From assembly GCA_014905825.1 (NCBI GenBank), contig JACGCN010000002.1, positions 1,798,001-1,862,000 on the forward strand: 64,000 bases of DNA, in the 5' to 3' direction. The position numbers and the translations under genes were made by a program. The notes below the pieces were generated by a model. The model had not been told where the DNA came from, ran no database searches, and was given only the letters and a program-made list of their open reading frames with translations. This stretch comes from Lyophyllum atratum. Its lineage: Eukaryota > Basidiomycota > Agaricomycetes > Agaricales > Lyophyllaceae. Positions 10,855 to 21,556 of the stretch are shown here, piece by piece (the first letter of the stretch is position 1; each line of letters begins with the position of its first letter).

Positions 10855-11331
10855 ACTAGATACAATTAATAATCAGGAAGAGGTGGAAGACCGGACTGCG
10901 ATTATGACTGGCAACGGATATTGGACAAGTCCAACAGATGACATCATACCGCTGCGCAATTCTGTAAAATGCGCTGTCTCATGATGTCATACCTCCCGAC
11001 AAATACCTTGAAATCTTATACGTTGACATTATGGCTACAACAAAATATCTGATGGCTCGAGGTCGCTCGCATACCAACTGCCGGGGCTTACCTGTCACCC
11101 TTGCCCGTCCTTGCCCGTCGCTCGCACACCCTGTCCCAGCCCCATGCGAGTTCCTCCGACTGCCAAGGCTTGCAGCACCGGTGTCCAAGTCCTTGTTGTT
11201 GGCAGGGGCATGGTGAGGGGACGGGTCAGCATTTTGGGAATGATGACGCGGGCCACGTACCTCGTTGATGGCCGGAACATGGTGGGGCTGCCCGTTGCCC
11301 AGCACCGGTCCCTGGCTGTCGGACGTCCTTC

Positions 11332-11494
11332 GCCATCTCACATCCCTCTGGAAGGAGAGGAGGGCGCCATGTTGTTCGTTGAGCCGTAGATATAGACAAA
11401 ACATCTGTGAACACAAACGGTCATCAGTTGAAAAGACAAAGAAAACAACAGGAAGACTTACCTTGAGGGTTCCTGGGAACGGGTGCGGCGACCG
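11332..11494 (+). repeat. Diverged repeat, copy 1
   Basis: It begins CATCTCACATCCCT, continues through GAGGGCGCC, GTTCGTTGAGCC and GTAGATATAGA, and ends CTTACCTTGAGGG...CCTGGG...GCGGCGACC. On the minus strand the end reads CCCTCAAG followed by GTAAG, which looks like a splice donor. Confidence 0.65.
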
Positions 11495-11552
11495 AACGCA
11501 TGCAAGCCCGCCTGAAATCTTCTAGACCGTCCCTCACCTAGACCATCCCTCA

Positions 11553-11727
11553 CCGTCTCACATCCCTTTTGGAGGGGAGGAGCGCGCCGCTTCGTTCAGG
11601 TAGCCATAGAAGTAGAAAATACGCCTGTAAATGCAAAAGGAGTACATCATAGGTATATGACAGAAAAGGCGAAGGATACAAGTGAAATACCTACTTAGGT
11701 GGGTCCTGGGCGTGCTGGCGGCGAGCG
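11553..11727 (+). repeat. Diverged repeat, copy 2
   Basis: Same order of blocks as copy 1: CGTCTCACATCCC, GGAGCGCGCCG, TTCGTTCAGGTAGCC, a CTGTAAATGCAAA block, then GGGTCCTGGGCG...GGCGGCGAGCG. The identity with copy 1 is partial, so the duplication is old. Confidence 0.6.
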
Positions 11728-11977
11728 GATGCATGAGCGATGGTGGCAAGAGGCGGGAGATAGCAAGGACTTGGGCGCGGCGATTAGTCAGCGCATGACG
11801 CATGTCATGTGACTGATTGGTTGATGCAGCACCGCCTCCGAGTCGTTATCTGAGTCTCCCTCTCCCCGCCTCCTAAGTACCACCGCCCGTCTGGGCAACG
11901 CGCCGAAGGAAACTCGATCCCGGGACTCCATCGGCACGGGTCTCTTACCTTCTACCTCCTACCACCGCCCGTTCCTC

Positions 11978-12158
11978 GTCGCTCGCTGCCACGGTGCCCA
12001 GGATTGCTCAAGGTAAGTTTTACTCTGTATTTCTTTTTGTTCTATGTCTGCTCAGTCGTACTCATCGATATCGCTTGCATTTACAGCTATTTTTTCCATA
12101 TCTAGGACTCAAGAAACGAGACGGCGCACTCCTTCCTCACAGGGATGTGAGACCGCGG
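11978..12158 (-). repeat. Diverged repeat, copy 3 (inverted)
   Basis: The reverse complement reads GGTCTCACATCCCTGTGAGG, GAGTGCGCCG, CTCGTTTCTTGAGTCC, TAGATATGGAAA, CTGTAAATGCAAG and then CTTACCTTGAGCAATCCTGG, matching copies 1 and 2 block by block. The splice-donor-like CTCAAG/GTAAG and a TATCTAG acceptor-like block are kept. Confidence 0.6.
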
Positions 12159-12958
12159 AGAGAGGGCTGGCAGACCCCTGGTGGGGGAAGCCGCCAAGGT
12201 GCGTCTGCTAGGCCCTGTTCGGCCGCCGTTTATTAACCATGCAATGTTTTATTCGCAGACTACCTCTACTTGGAAACCTGACATTGCCCTTCTCCCCTCT
12301 AACCTGGATGCGAGACAGAGATCGGGACAGGGAAACCTCTGGTACCCGCCCTTGGCCATTTGGTGGGGCAAGACGATGGTGCCTGGCGCCTGTCTTGAGG
12401 GACGAAATCAGCGGGCACAGGTCACATCGGAACGCACCAACGCGGGGCCTTACCCCTACGTTGGCTTGTACGGACGCGTGGGGTTCAAGCCCCTGCGTCT
12501 CCGCGGTCCGTTCTCTAACTCACGCCAAACTTGCGATCGAACTGGACCCCCCATGCACTCAGCCTTCAACACCTCGATCCCCGCCGCACAAGCCCTCAAC
12601 TTTCTCGAGGCCTGGTATCTGCACCATGACAGATAGTCGGAGGGCATGGGCCACTGGGAGGAGGTACCGTCAGACCTGCGAACATGCATACTGTTCTATG
12701 CGTTGGCGACGACGGACACGGGTGGGGCCTTAAACACTATGTACCTATGTAGATTAGGAGATGTATATCGTGTTCATCGGTGACGATGAATGCGATGGTG
12801 CATGTAGATTAGTTTGTATACATCGCGGTCGTCGACAACGAGAAATACGGATAGGGACACAAGTACGGTCCTATTCGTCGGTGAATTCTAAGCATCGGGA
12901 TGTATACATACTTATATATGTATAGCATATCTACAAGTGATTTTGCCACGCCATGTGT

Positions 12959-13032
12959 ACCGTTTGTGGCAATTCCTGAATGTTGAGGAATGTGGCTGTG
13001 TTCCTCGACGTTCAGGAATTGCTTTTTACGGT
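12959..13032. repeat. Left palindromic end (self-complementary hairpin)
   Basis: The arms are CAATTCCTGAATGTTGAGGAA and its near-complement CCTCGACGTTCAGGAATTG, with outer ACCGT/ACGGT also pairing around a TGTGGCTGTG centre. The same sequence, in the opposite orientation, occurs at 21215-21270. Confidence 0.75.
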
Positions 13033-13074
13033 CTCTGGCTTGTTTTCCGACCTCCGACCACTCATAAGTCGCTT

Positions 13075-13490
13075 ATGGGGAGATCGCGTCAACGCAACAA
13101 AAATTTTGAAGATGAGGAAGCCATACCTGCAGGTACCAAGAGATCCAGGAGGAAATTCGCTCAATTGAGGTATGATGGTTTCTCTGCTCTTGCCACCGAT
13201 ATTGCTTATCTTTGGCCAGTGATGCGGAGCTTCTGGCGTACCACCAGGAGCAATATAGGAAGAAAAAACAAAGAAACGCCGGGCAAGTCGACTGCAGTTT
13301 ATATATGTACCAAACTATCTCTGATTCTCTCGGAACAGGCGATCTTGCGAACAAAAACCAACCAGCATTCAAGATGTCGAGACAAGCCACACAGTTCCAA
13401 CAACTCCTGTTGTACGGAGGCCGCATACATCGTCCCACTCCATATCCCCATCCGAAATTTTCCCATCGTCGCACATCACTCCCTCCCTAA
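13075..13490 (+). CDS. Small basic protein of unknown function
   Basis: Two exons, 13075-13169 and 13220-13490, with a 50-bp GT-AG intron (13170-13219), give an in-frame protein of 121 residues. It starts MGRSRQRNKNFEDEEAIPAG and is Lys/Arg-rich in the first 60 residues (AYHQEQYRKKKQRNAG). It resembles the basic first exons of other agaricomycete genes and could instead be the 5' part of the protease gene, whose ATG lies only 5 bp past this stop. It starts 43 bp inside the left palindrome. I recognise no domain. Confidence 0.4.
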
Positions 13491-13495
13491 TTATT

Positions 13496-14872
13496 ATGGC
13501 AAAAGATACTCTTGGGGTCACAGCAGGCGTGCTCCTGCCTGCCGGTCTTGTCCAACAAATGTCTCATCTGCACAACGACCTAGAAAACTGGATCCAGGTT
13601 TATGACTTACAGGAGCTTCTTGTCGACGATGGCGACGATAGATACAAGGAGATTACCCGACTTCTTGAAGCTAAACTAACATCTGGATCTCTCCTGTCTT
13701 TTCACGAGGCCCAGGGCTTGAGACAGCGCGCAATTTCCGCCCACCAGATGGGAACAGGATTCAAGCGCAGATTCGATAGCCTCATGCAAGATTTCTCGGG
13801 TACTTCATCAGAAGCTCAAAGACAGTTGAAGGATCGCCATATGCAGATTATCTGCCTTCAAAAGGCTGTCCAATCGGAGATGTACATTACCGATGTCGCT
13901 TTCCGGGCTTGGCTTCAAACATCCTCATCTGGTCTATCAAAGGTTCTGCAGGAGGTAAGATGTTCAATTGTTCAATGCTGTTCTTTCTTGAGCTTGTCCT
14001 TTCCAGTATATCAATCGGTTACCAGTGGACTGGCATAAGGACGATCTCGAGTATGATGACATTCAGAGGCTATCGCCGGAGACGTGGTTAAACGACAGCC
14101 TGGTGGATTACTTCATATGCCATCCGTCACCGCCCAAAGATGTCCTTTGCCTGTCGCCTCTGTTTTACACAAAGTACTTATCGAAGGAGCTGACTGATCG
14201 AGCCTGGGAGGGTGCTTGGAAATGGAGAGACAATCAGGTGTGGCGTCATCTTCTTCCCTCAACTACATTGTGATCGTTAACGCCGTCTTGCAGATTCAAA
14301 AAAGTATTGAATTCTTAAGGGTCATTCTCCTCCCGGTCAATGTGAACAAGTCTCATTGGGTGCTGATCCACTGTGATTTGGAGCGCCAAGTCATACGTAT
14401 CCTGGATAGCTTGCCTTCAAATTACCAGAAGCAAATTGGCAACCACAACTGGCTGAAGAGTCGTCATGCTAAACTAGTGGAGGTGAGTTTCAGGTTTCTC
14501 ACGTAGAGCTGACGTTGACGACGCTTGTTTTAACACAGGGTATGAGAACTCTTGTTCAAAAGCTGAAGAAAAAATTTGGCTGCAGTCGGTTGAATTGGAA
14601 CATCAAACTGTTTGAGTGCTATCCTCATCATAAGGTATGTCCCCCATGTTTTACAGCTCGATACTCAAGCTCGATATAACGTAACAATCCAGGTTCCATT
14701 TCAGCAGAACACTAATGACTGCGGAGTCTACGTCATAATATTTGCGAGACACCTGCAGTCTGGACTGGATGTTAATCATGCTTCTTTAGCACCCGGTGAA
14801 AGGATACCCGCAACTGTCACCAACTTGGATTACTTCCGTCTGCAGCTCCTTAACGAAGTGGCTCCCATGTAA
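13496..14872 (+). CDS. Ulp1-type (C48) cysteine protease
   Basis: Exons 13496-13954, 14007-14237, 14294-14482, 14539-14634 and 14693-14872 give 384 residues with all phases in register. Residues 1-150 are a helical N-terminal region without known domain. From about 165 the Ulp1 fold begins (LSPETWLNDSLVDYF, as in SUMO proteases). The catalytic set is complete: His251 in KSHWVLIH, Asp268 in RILDSLPS, Gln329/330 and Cys335 in QQNTNDCGVYV. Family members cut SUMO or NEDD8-like conjugates or precursors, and in mobile elements they are common accessory genes. Here it is co-oriented with the small basic gene and sits inside the palindrome-bounded block, so it is probably the element's protease rather than a housekeeping Ulp1. 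Confidence 0.85.
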
Positions 14873-14958
14873 TATCTGGGTTGCTCTCCAATATATTTTG
14901 TTTTCTTATGATGTTTCGCCATGAATGGTTACATTGCTGACTGCCGCTATCTATTTAT

Positions 14959-16327
14959 CTATTTCAGCACCTCCGGGATTTGGTGAGGTTGCAGAGTTCC
15001 GCTCTGAATCCTCTGTATGATACTAGTCAGAAGGATATTCTGGTCGTCCTTTTCAGCTAGCGCAACACGAGCCTGACGCGCCTCCTCCTGAGCCTCAGTC
15101 CTCTCCTTGTCCGCTTGAGCATACCGATTATTGAGCTCAATCACCTTCTTCTTGTTCAATAGAACAAGGGCTTCGACAACATTGCCGAAACCGTTGACAA
15201 GCGTGTTGGTTTCCATGAGGGCATCACTGAGCAGATTGGGAGATTCGTAATGGAGAAAAGAATTGCTCGATGCTGCATGAGGATGCTGACCAGCAACAAA
15301 CAGCCAGCTATTGGTCTCCAACGCCAATCTCTCGACCTGCAATTTGGCTTGAGTGTCATTTGCAACGGAGAGGGAGGGAATAACATACACGGGTGATGAT
15401 GTCCATCATTTGCTCACGGAACCGGTCTGAGGCCTTTGCAACAGCAGTCATGGGGATACGAAGAGGCCGCTTGCGAGGAATGTCTAGTATGCTCTGGTAA
15501 GCCAGGTAATAATGTACAAAGAGACGATGAATACCAAAGGGCTGATTGCCTCTCATGGCGCCGTCCACCAGCCCATATATTTGGTTGTTCATGTTCGCTC
15601 GAGTGCGGGGTTGGCTGAGAGAAGGAGTAGAGGGCAATGCAAACAAGGAAGCCATGGGAGAGGAAGGAGGAGAGGTCATGTCTACCTCGGAAGTGTCTGA
15701 ACCATGTGGTGCGGATTTTGCAGGCGATGATTGTGGAAAGAGTCTAAGCTGGCTAATTCCCGACGGACGAGTAATAGGGTGAATGGGCTGGACAGGTCGA
15801 GGTGTAATCAGTCCCAGGAGCTGTGGGTCAATGACAGAGGTGTCTGCTTTAGGAGAGGGGTGGACGGCGACTGAGGCCGGACCATCAGATTGGGGGATAG
15901 GAGGAGTAGTATAAATGATGTTGTCAGATATAGTGGAGGCGTGAACAGTGCTGGCATCTTGATCATCTAGCTGAGAGATGGTAGGAGTTGCTGGAATACT
16001 CCTTGCCAGGTCATCGGCCAACAGAGCCTATGAAGCGAGCTAAAGATAATGCGGTGCAGGTGAGAACATTGCTAAACGTACCCTTGCAAGTTCCTTCTTG
16101 TGCTTTGCACTATGTTCGCATTCCTTAAGCAGAGGAGAACCTTTGCATCGCTTACAGCGCAGTGATCCTCGAGGCTTTTTGGGCTCCTTAGACAGCACTG
16201 GCTTCTTGGGAGATGTCGCGGTCCTTTTAGCTGACGGGACTTTCCTTGGAGATGCCAAAGCACCCTTCAAGTTGTCAGATGCAGCTTTTTTTGGAGTCGC
16301 AGTAGTCTTTCTAGGAGATGATCGCAT
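14959..16327 (-). CDS. Basic, Cys-containing coiled-coil protein of unknown function
   Basis: Exons (minus strand) 16327-16082, 16027-15389 and 15336-14959 splice in phase to 420 residues. The first 60 residues are Lys/Pro/Ser-rich (repeated SPRK/SPKKP, histone-tail or AT-hook-like). They are followed by CKRC...C..H (about residues 55-67), a possible zinc-binding knuckle. The middle is Ser/Thr/Pro-rich and low complexity. The last 80 residues are a predicted coiled coil (VIELNNRYAQADKERTEAQE). DNA binding is plausible but only inferred. It is convergent with the protease gene (86 bp apart) and divergent from the KDZ-type gene. The hAT-like element starts 21 bp upstream of its ATG, so its 5' leader and promoter must be altered. 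Confidence 0.7.
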
Positions 16328-16340
16328 ATTGGTGTGACGT

Positions 16341-17604
16341 GGCAGGACTAGGCTTTCGAGGTCCGGTCGCACCAACCGGAAAAGACTGCAAATTGACCGG
16401 ACCGCAACCGCAAACAACCGGACTTGCGGTTGCGGTTGCGGCTGATTTCCAAAGCCGGCGGTTGCGGTTGCTCGGAAATGGCTGGCGTGTCGCAACTGGT
16501 CAGGACCGGTCAGGACCGGTCGGAACCGATCACATGTCGCATGGTACGCATACACAAACAAGTTGACTTTCTTCCTCCACCACCAGCACCACCACCGCCG
16601 TTGCGTCCCTGGCGCCGACCATTCCACATCGCTGACCAACTGCCCACCCCACAATGCCGCGCAAGTCCTCTAGGCTACCCCGGTAACAACGACAAGACGA
16701 AGGAGCGAAGGAGTGAAGGGTGGCAGGGGAGGCAACCAGGGCAGACCCCAGCTGGGGGAGAGCCACGAGGTACGTCTTCGTACCCATTACCTCATTGTCT
16801 CTGACCACCTGGAGACAGCGCCCAGGAGTCATAGCACCCCCCCTGCACTCCTCAAAGCCCCCGTTGACCGCCACGTCACGCGACGATGCCCGGCACAGCC
16901 CACGACCGCCACCTCAGCCACCACCTCACCTGCCGTCACCCGACCATGCCTGGCGCAGCCCACCACCACAATGCACGACTGCCATGTCACCCAACAACGC
17001 ACGACCACCACCACATCATCCAACGATCCCCGGCGCCGAATGTCGCCCCGTCACCATTCACCCAGGCCACCACTGCTGGCTCACAAGCCCACCACGTCGC
17101 CCGACCCTGCCACATCACCCAACCCCTGCCACCTCCCCTGACCGCTGCCACCTCCCTCAACCATGCCCTATCAGCCGAACATCGCGATATCAAGACCCCC
17201 ATATCCACCTTTGCGACGCTCATCGTCATCTTCGGGATCTCAACACTTGTTATTCATCTAACTAGAATATGGGCTCTGATATACTATGTACTCATCAATA
17301 AATGTGTTATATTCAATTACATTTGTGCTCTGAGTAGATTTTCGGCTGAATTAAGTGAGTAATTTCGCAGCGCTGTCATTGGTCGCAACCGGTTGAGACC
17401 GACTTGCGACTGGTTGCAACCGGGTCCAGTCACAACCGGTCCAAACCGGTCGTTGATGTTGATGCGACCGGTAACGACCGGTTGACCACGGTTCGGTCGT
17501 CGGTCGGATCTTCCTTGTAAGTTTGCCAACCGGTTCCGGTTGCGGTCGCGGCCAAAGTGGGCCAAAAACCGAACCGGACCGGACTTTGAAAGCCTAGGCA
17601 GGAC
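16341..17604. mobile_element. Non-autonomous hAT-like DNA transposon with 8-bp target duplication
   Basis: The element spans 16349-17596 (1248 bp). The terminal inverted repeats, 16349-16368 and 17577-17596, match at 18 of 20 positions (TAGGCTTTC...GTCCGGTC). The flanks are identical 8-mers, GGCAGGAC at 16341-16348 and 17597-17604, the target-site length of hAT elements. The subterminal 200 bp on each side are packed with ACCGG/CCGGT motifs, the kind of array hAT transposases bind. The centre is simple Pro/Thr/His-coding low-complexity DNA with no transposase. A segment at 16740-16777 resembles 12169-12206 in the spacer repeat region. Confidence 0.88.
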
Positions 17605-17704
17605 GTCGTAGAGAAAAAGCAGAAGCGACATCTGGCGGTACGTTGCCAGATGCTGACATTGAGAATACAGTAAACTTGAGCCATAACTACACTTAACTTC
17701 GACC

Positions 17705-20700
17705 ATGTCAATCACTCTGTCCAGACCGCAGAAGAAAGTTCCTGCAATCGTGCTACAAGCTCCGCAGCGTGCCCAGATTAATTTGTTGCCCAAGCCAGAA
17801 GCACGAGGACTCTGGACAGATGGCTCACGCCTCCCATCACCTCTGAAGCGCAGACGAGTGGTAGTGAATGGTGGTGGACAGAGAAACAAAGTACAGCGCA
17901 AGGAGAGCGTGGCTTCTATCTCAGAGGCTTTTAAAGGAGCCTGCTTTGTAGGTGACGATGAGATGGCTGAGATCACAGAGGAGCCACCATACCTAGGAGA
18001 AGCCAACAAGGCGGCAAACTTGAAAGTCGTCCCCGGACTCACAGACGAGGTTCCGGTTCAGTCTACGGACGATTCGCAGGACGATACCGCCTATGCTGAT
18101 CTGTTCTGGGCTGGTGGCATCAGTGTGGTGCAGATATATGGGGATGTCTTTGTCGTTCAGGGTTGGGATGAAAAAAGTGCATCGGGAACAGTGAGCATGA
18201 CCTTTTCTCTGCAATGTATGTTAGAGCTGACATGACACGGCTAGCGGTCTTGGTTTCATCTGGAACGCACAAAAATTGGAACGGAAGTCGTTGTAGGTTG
18301 TTACTGCAAAAGCAGTAGGAGAGATGGCAACTGTGTTCACAGGCGGTTCATGGAGGACTACGGAGAGGATGCATTTCCAACTAATGAGTATGCGTTGGCT
18401 GGTAAGTAAAGTTAGCGACTGAGATTCACATACTGAGCACCAATGAAGACAGTACAATATCCACGGTCCTCTTTGCACGCCAGCCAATGGGCGGAGGGGA
18501 AAAATTCACAAACTACTTCTCAGTAAGCTCAAGAGGAGAAAATGTGAAAAGCCGATCGATAGTGATCCATGAGGGTGACGATAGAGGAGGAGGTTCATGG
18601 AGATGTTTGAAGGACAATCAGGACAACTGTGTCCATGTCGTGAGCTCAAGGGACATGCTTCTGAAGGTTTTGGGGCTGGACATTGGGAATGATGAGCATG
18701 ATGTGGTGGGTGTAGACCTGAATGCTCAAGATGCAGGTGAGGCGGAGGCCGATGCATCCAATTTCAATTTGCTAACTTGAAGCCCTTGTTCCCAGTTAGT
18801 AGGAGACGGGTCCACCGCAGCAGCGCAATCTCCTACCAGCCCGTGCTACCACCTGTCTGGGCTGCTCTTGACACAGATATTATCCATTATGCCCGACCGA
18901 AGCCTTGCCGGGAGGCCCCGCGTCTCTTGCAGCTTGACTCGGTGTCAACATGTGCATGCGGGCCAAAAAGAACTTTCTACGATCCTCACCGCCAAACCGT
19001 GGAGAGAGACTGCATTATCTATGGCTTGACAGAGGGCATGTGCAGCCGCATCCAGCTACAGAGTTGTTCGACTTGTTCTGGGCGCACCCGTCGATTTATA
19101 GGACCGGAGCCCCGGGCTCTGGGGATCTTTAATTTCAACAATCGAATTCTCTTTACACACGAGCTACTGGATGACTATACAAGTGTCTACACGTCATCTG
19201 AGACGCCATTCACTGCATGGGTGACTGTGATCAGCCGCCGGTATGGTGCAGGTGGTTCTCCTGTGCCATTTGCAACGGAACAAATCTTCCGTGCCGCTTG
19301 GTTTGCCTACGTGGATCTCCAGGACTTCAGAGACGATATGTGGTGCCCAACGTGTGGCCCTATGCCAGAGGATGTGATATGGGATGGCGTCACAGTGGGG
19401 TTCAACAAGAAGCACATCTTACCCACCTTGCGACCACCAACAATTTCTAATGAAAGCTCTCCTGTGCGGAAGAATCAGTATATTTGGAAGCAGCAGGTTC
19501 TGATGGATGCCAAGCTTCGAAGACGGCTACGCAAGGTGGTGAAGGGAGCTGGAGATGCTTTTGTTGGGCTGCAAAACAATGATGACTCGGAGGAGGAGGA
19601 AGGAGTGAAGCGGTCTGAAGCCGCGATCAAGGCTGAGGTGGAGCGTGTGACATCTATCCCTGAAGTGCTCTTGGAGTTGACTGCTATCAACCATTTCCTC
19701 GCCATGTTGTTCGGGCAGCACTTTGGATTGTCTGCAGTTAAATGTGGTACAGTTCCTCCCAAGGCGTATAGGAAACTGTTTATTCAGGTACTTGCACCTT
19801 TCTTTGGGTCGTGCCAGGATATTAACAAAATTTAGCTTGCCGCAGATGAATCTGTCTTACAGATGTTGAACAAAACGGCGCTTGACCAGCTGGCTTTATT
19901 CAACACCAACCCATGTCAGGCCACCGCATCTCAAATGATACATTGTCCGGTGCTTTTGCAAGTTTTGAAGCATCACAAAGAACCATACCCGGAGCCAGTT
20001 CTCGGACTATGTCAATGGCTACTTGAGCGTGGTTTGACCGTTTATACCCGGATTGTGGCACAGTCCCCTGCAGGTAGCTTGGATACCGCCCGGATTGAAG
20101 ATGCAGATTGGCGAGAGGTAAGCCTTTTGAGAATGTTCTGAACCGCTGAGGACTTGACCTTTTTGTTGTAGACCGGTTGTTGCTACAGCTTGCCGCAGAT
20201 TCGACATAGGCCGATATATGAAAATCTCAAGCATGACGTTCGAGTTGAAACTGGCAACAATCACGGCGCAAAATGCTCCAAATATTACGCTCAGTATGGG
20301 GCCAAGAAACTGACAGGAGGTATTATGGCGGCTTGGTGCACTCATAGTGTGTGTTACGGTTTTCATTTCATTCCAAAGGGTGAAGGGAGAAACGATGTCT
20401 TTTCTGCAATGTATACGCGGTGGGAAAGGGCCCCAAAACGGATCATCTATGATTTTGCATGTGCCCTTGGGCCATATTGCTTGATTCGCGAGCCCGCATT
20501 CTTTGCCCACAGCACTTATGGCGTTGATGTTTTCCATGCAAGCGATCACAAAAAATGTGCCCCTGCCGCATTTTTGGAAACATATATGGCGGTGGACCCA
20601 CGTGTGGCATTGGTAAATTCAAGTGCGGCAGAGTGCGGGAACGGAGGAATCAAACGAATCAGGAAATCGGTCAGTTATATGGGCCAGGCTCATGCAATTA

Positions 20701-20762
20701 TGTACACGAAGGTTTTTATATCAATTTGGAATCGGTTGAGGATTCGAGCTCTCAAACAGTAA
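17705..20762 (+). CDS. KDZ-type transposase-like protein with CxC5/CxC6 cysteine clusters
   Basis: Exons 17705-18190, 18245-18401, 18449-18736, 18796-19787, 19836-20117 and 20172-20762 splice in phase to 931 residues. Cysteine clusters follow in order: GCYCKSS...C.H (about 180), STCACGPKR...SCSTCSG (about 320-380), and MWCPTCGPMPEDVIWDG (about 470), the pattern of CxC5/CxC6 clusters associated with KDZ transposases. The C-terminal part looks like the RNase H-fold core: Asp829 in RIIYDFACALG, then VDVFHASDHKKC, and Glu about 895 in NSSAAECGNGG. The triad assignment is my inference. The stop lies inside CAGTAAGT, so a further exon after a GTAAGT donor cannot be excluded. It is divergent from the basic coiled-coil gene; the hAT-like insertion separates them, and their original spacing was about 121 bp. 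Confidence 0.75.
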
Positions 20763-20849
20763 GTAGGGCTAGTAGAACCAGGACTGCATATAGAGCCACC
20801 AATTATGGAATGAAGCAGCCACTATTTGAGAGCAAGAAATATGGTTAAA

Positions 20850-21180
20850 AGCCGCTACAATATATAAAAGGAGCCTGCCATATGTAAGAGGGGGATATGA
20901 ATTAATGAGTCAGCACTTATGGAAAACTGCAACCGTATTGGAGGCGCAAGGATTTATTGAAGGAGGCTACCACTTATGATCTGCAGTGGATATGGATGGA
21001 AGGCGCCATATGTAAATGAGCCGGCACTTATCGGCAAATGCCACCATATTTCTGGAGCGACAATTTTTGGAAGCAGAATACCATTTTTAATCGGCAAGAA
21101 AATATGGATGGAAGGCACCATATTGAATGAGCCAAGATTTACAGAGACACACCGCCATATCTAGAGGTGAAAGAATATGG
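20850..21180 (+). repeat. Degenerate tandem repeats of about 117 bp with GCCATAT motifs
   Basis: The block GGATATGGATGGAAGGCGCC / ATATGTAAATGAGCC near 20987-21021 recurs as ATATGGATGGAAGGCACC / ATATTGAATGAGCC near 21102-21135, and an older copy starts near 20868 (GAGCCTGCCATATGTAA). They sit between the transposase-like stop and the right palindrome, where subterminal binding repeats of a transposon would be expected. Confidence 0.55.
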
Positions 21181-21214
21181 ATGTAGGACGCCAATGGCCA
21201 TATGTGTCCTTTCT

Positions 21215-21270
21215 GGGAATTCCTAAACGTTGAGGAATACAGCTACATTCCTCAACGCTCAGGAATTGCC
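21215..21270. repeat. Right palindromic end
   Basis: GGGAATTCCTAAACGTTGAG and CTCAACGCTCAGGAATTGCC pair as arms (21 of 24) around ATACAGCTACAT. Its reverse complement matches the left palindrome (TTTGGCAATTCCTGA, GTTGAGGAATGT, GCTGT, TTCCTC) better than its direct sequence does, so the two copies are inverted. Confidence 0.7.
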
Positions 21271-21556
21271 AAAGCTGATCAGAGCACAAAGATAAGCTCA
21301 ACACGCCATATTGGAAGGTCCATATGGTGCCAGGCCGCCAATGATACCACCTGAGAGGTGTCTGTATCCAATGCAAGCATGCGGCAAACATGGCTCACAT
21401 AGTAGAGAGGGTTTGAGTGTCAGTTCGAGTTGCAGCCTTACGTCGTGGTATTGTGCAAGTCCTCTGTTCAACCCCAGCGGCTCCAATTGTTTTTGAAGGC
21501 ACTGTTTGTTTTTATGGCAGATTTTCACCAGTTCCAAGACGAGGTTCGGCATATAG

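Larger units (their letters stand above)
10855..12958. other. Gene-poor spacer carrying a three-copy diverged repeat
   Basis: No convincing gene is visible. The stretch contains two direct copies and one inverted copy of a roughly 170-bp repeat (listed separately). Downstream at 12760-12930 is AT-rich sequence with TATGTATA-type runs. The open frames here are short, overlapping and without recognisable domains. Confidence 0.5.
12959..21270. mobile_element. Candidate 8.3-kb KDZ-type DNA transposon with palindromic ends
   Basis: Two related 55-75-bp palindromes (12959-13032 and 21215-21270) face each other in inverted orientation. Between them lie four genes: a small basic protein, an Ulp1-like protease, a basic coiled-coil protein and a CxC/KDZ-type transposase-like protein. 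A younger hAT-like element (16349-17596) is nested inside; without it the unit is about 7.06 kb. KDZ-class transposases with cysteine clusters are known in Agaricomycetes, and Ulp1-like proteases ride on several eukaryotic DNA transposon families. I could not find a convincing target duplication outside the palindromes, so the exact ends are uncertain. Confidence 0.45.

Noticed and set aside
12181..12733. Two overlapping frames of 151 and 164 residues in the spacer
   Set aside because: Random-like composition, no domain, and they overlap each other; an exon of a repeat family is possible but not a supported gene.
12937..13605. 222-residue frame running across the left palindrome and into the protease gene
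   Set aside because: It ignores a good GT-AG intron (13170-13219) and overlaps the Ulp1 gene out of frame; only its 13075-13169 part is used in the accepted model.
16713..17362. Overlapping plus-strand Pro/Thr/His-rich frames inside the hAT-like element
   Set aside because: Low-complexity sequence, three frames open at once, no transposase or other domain.
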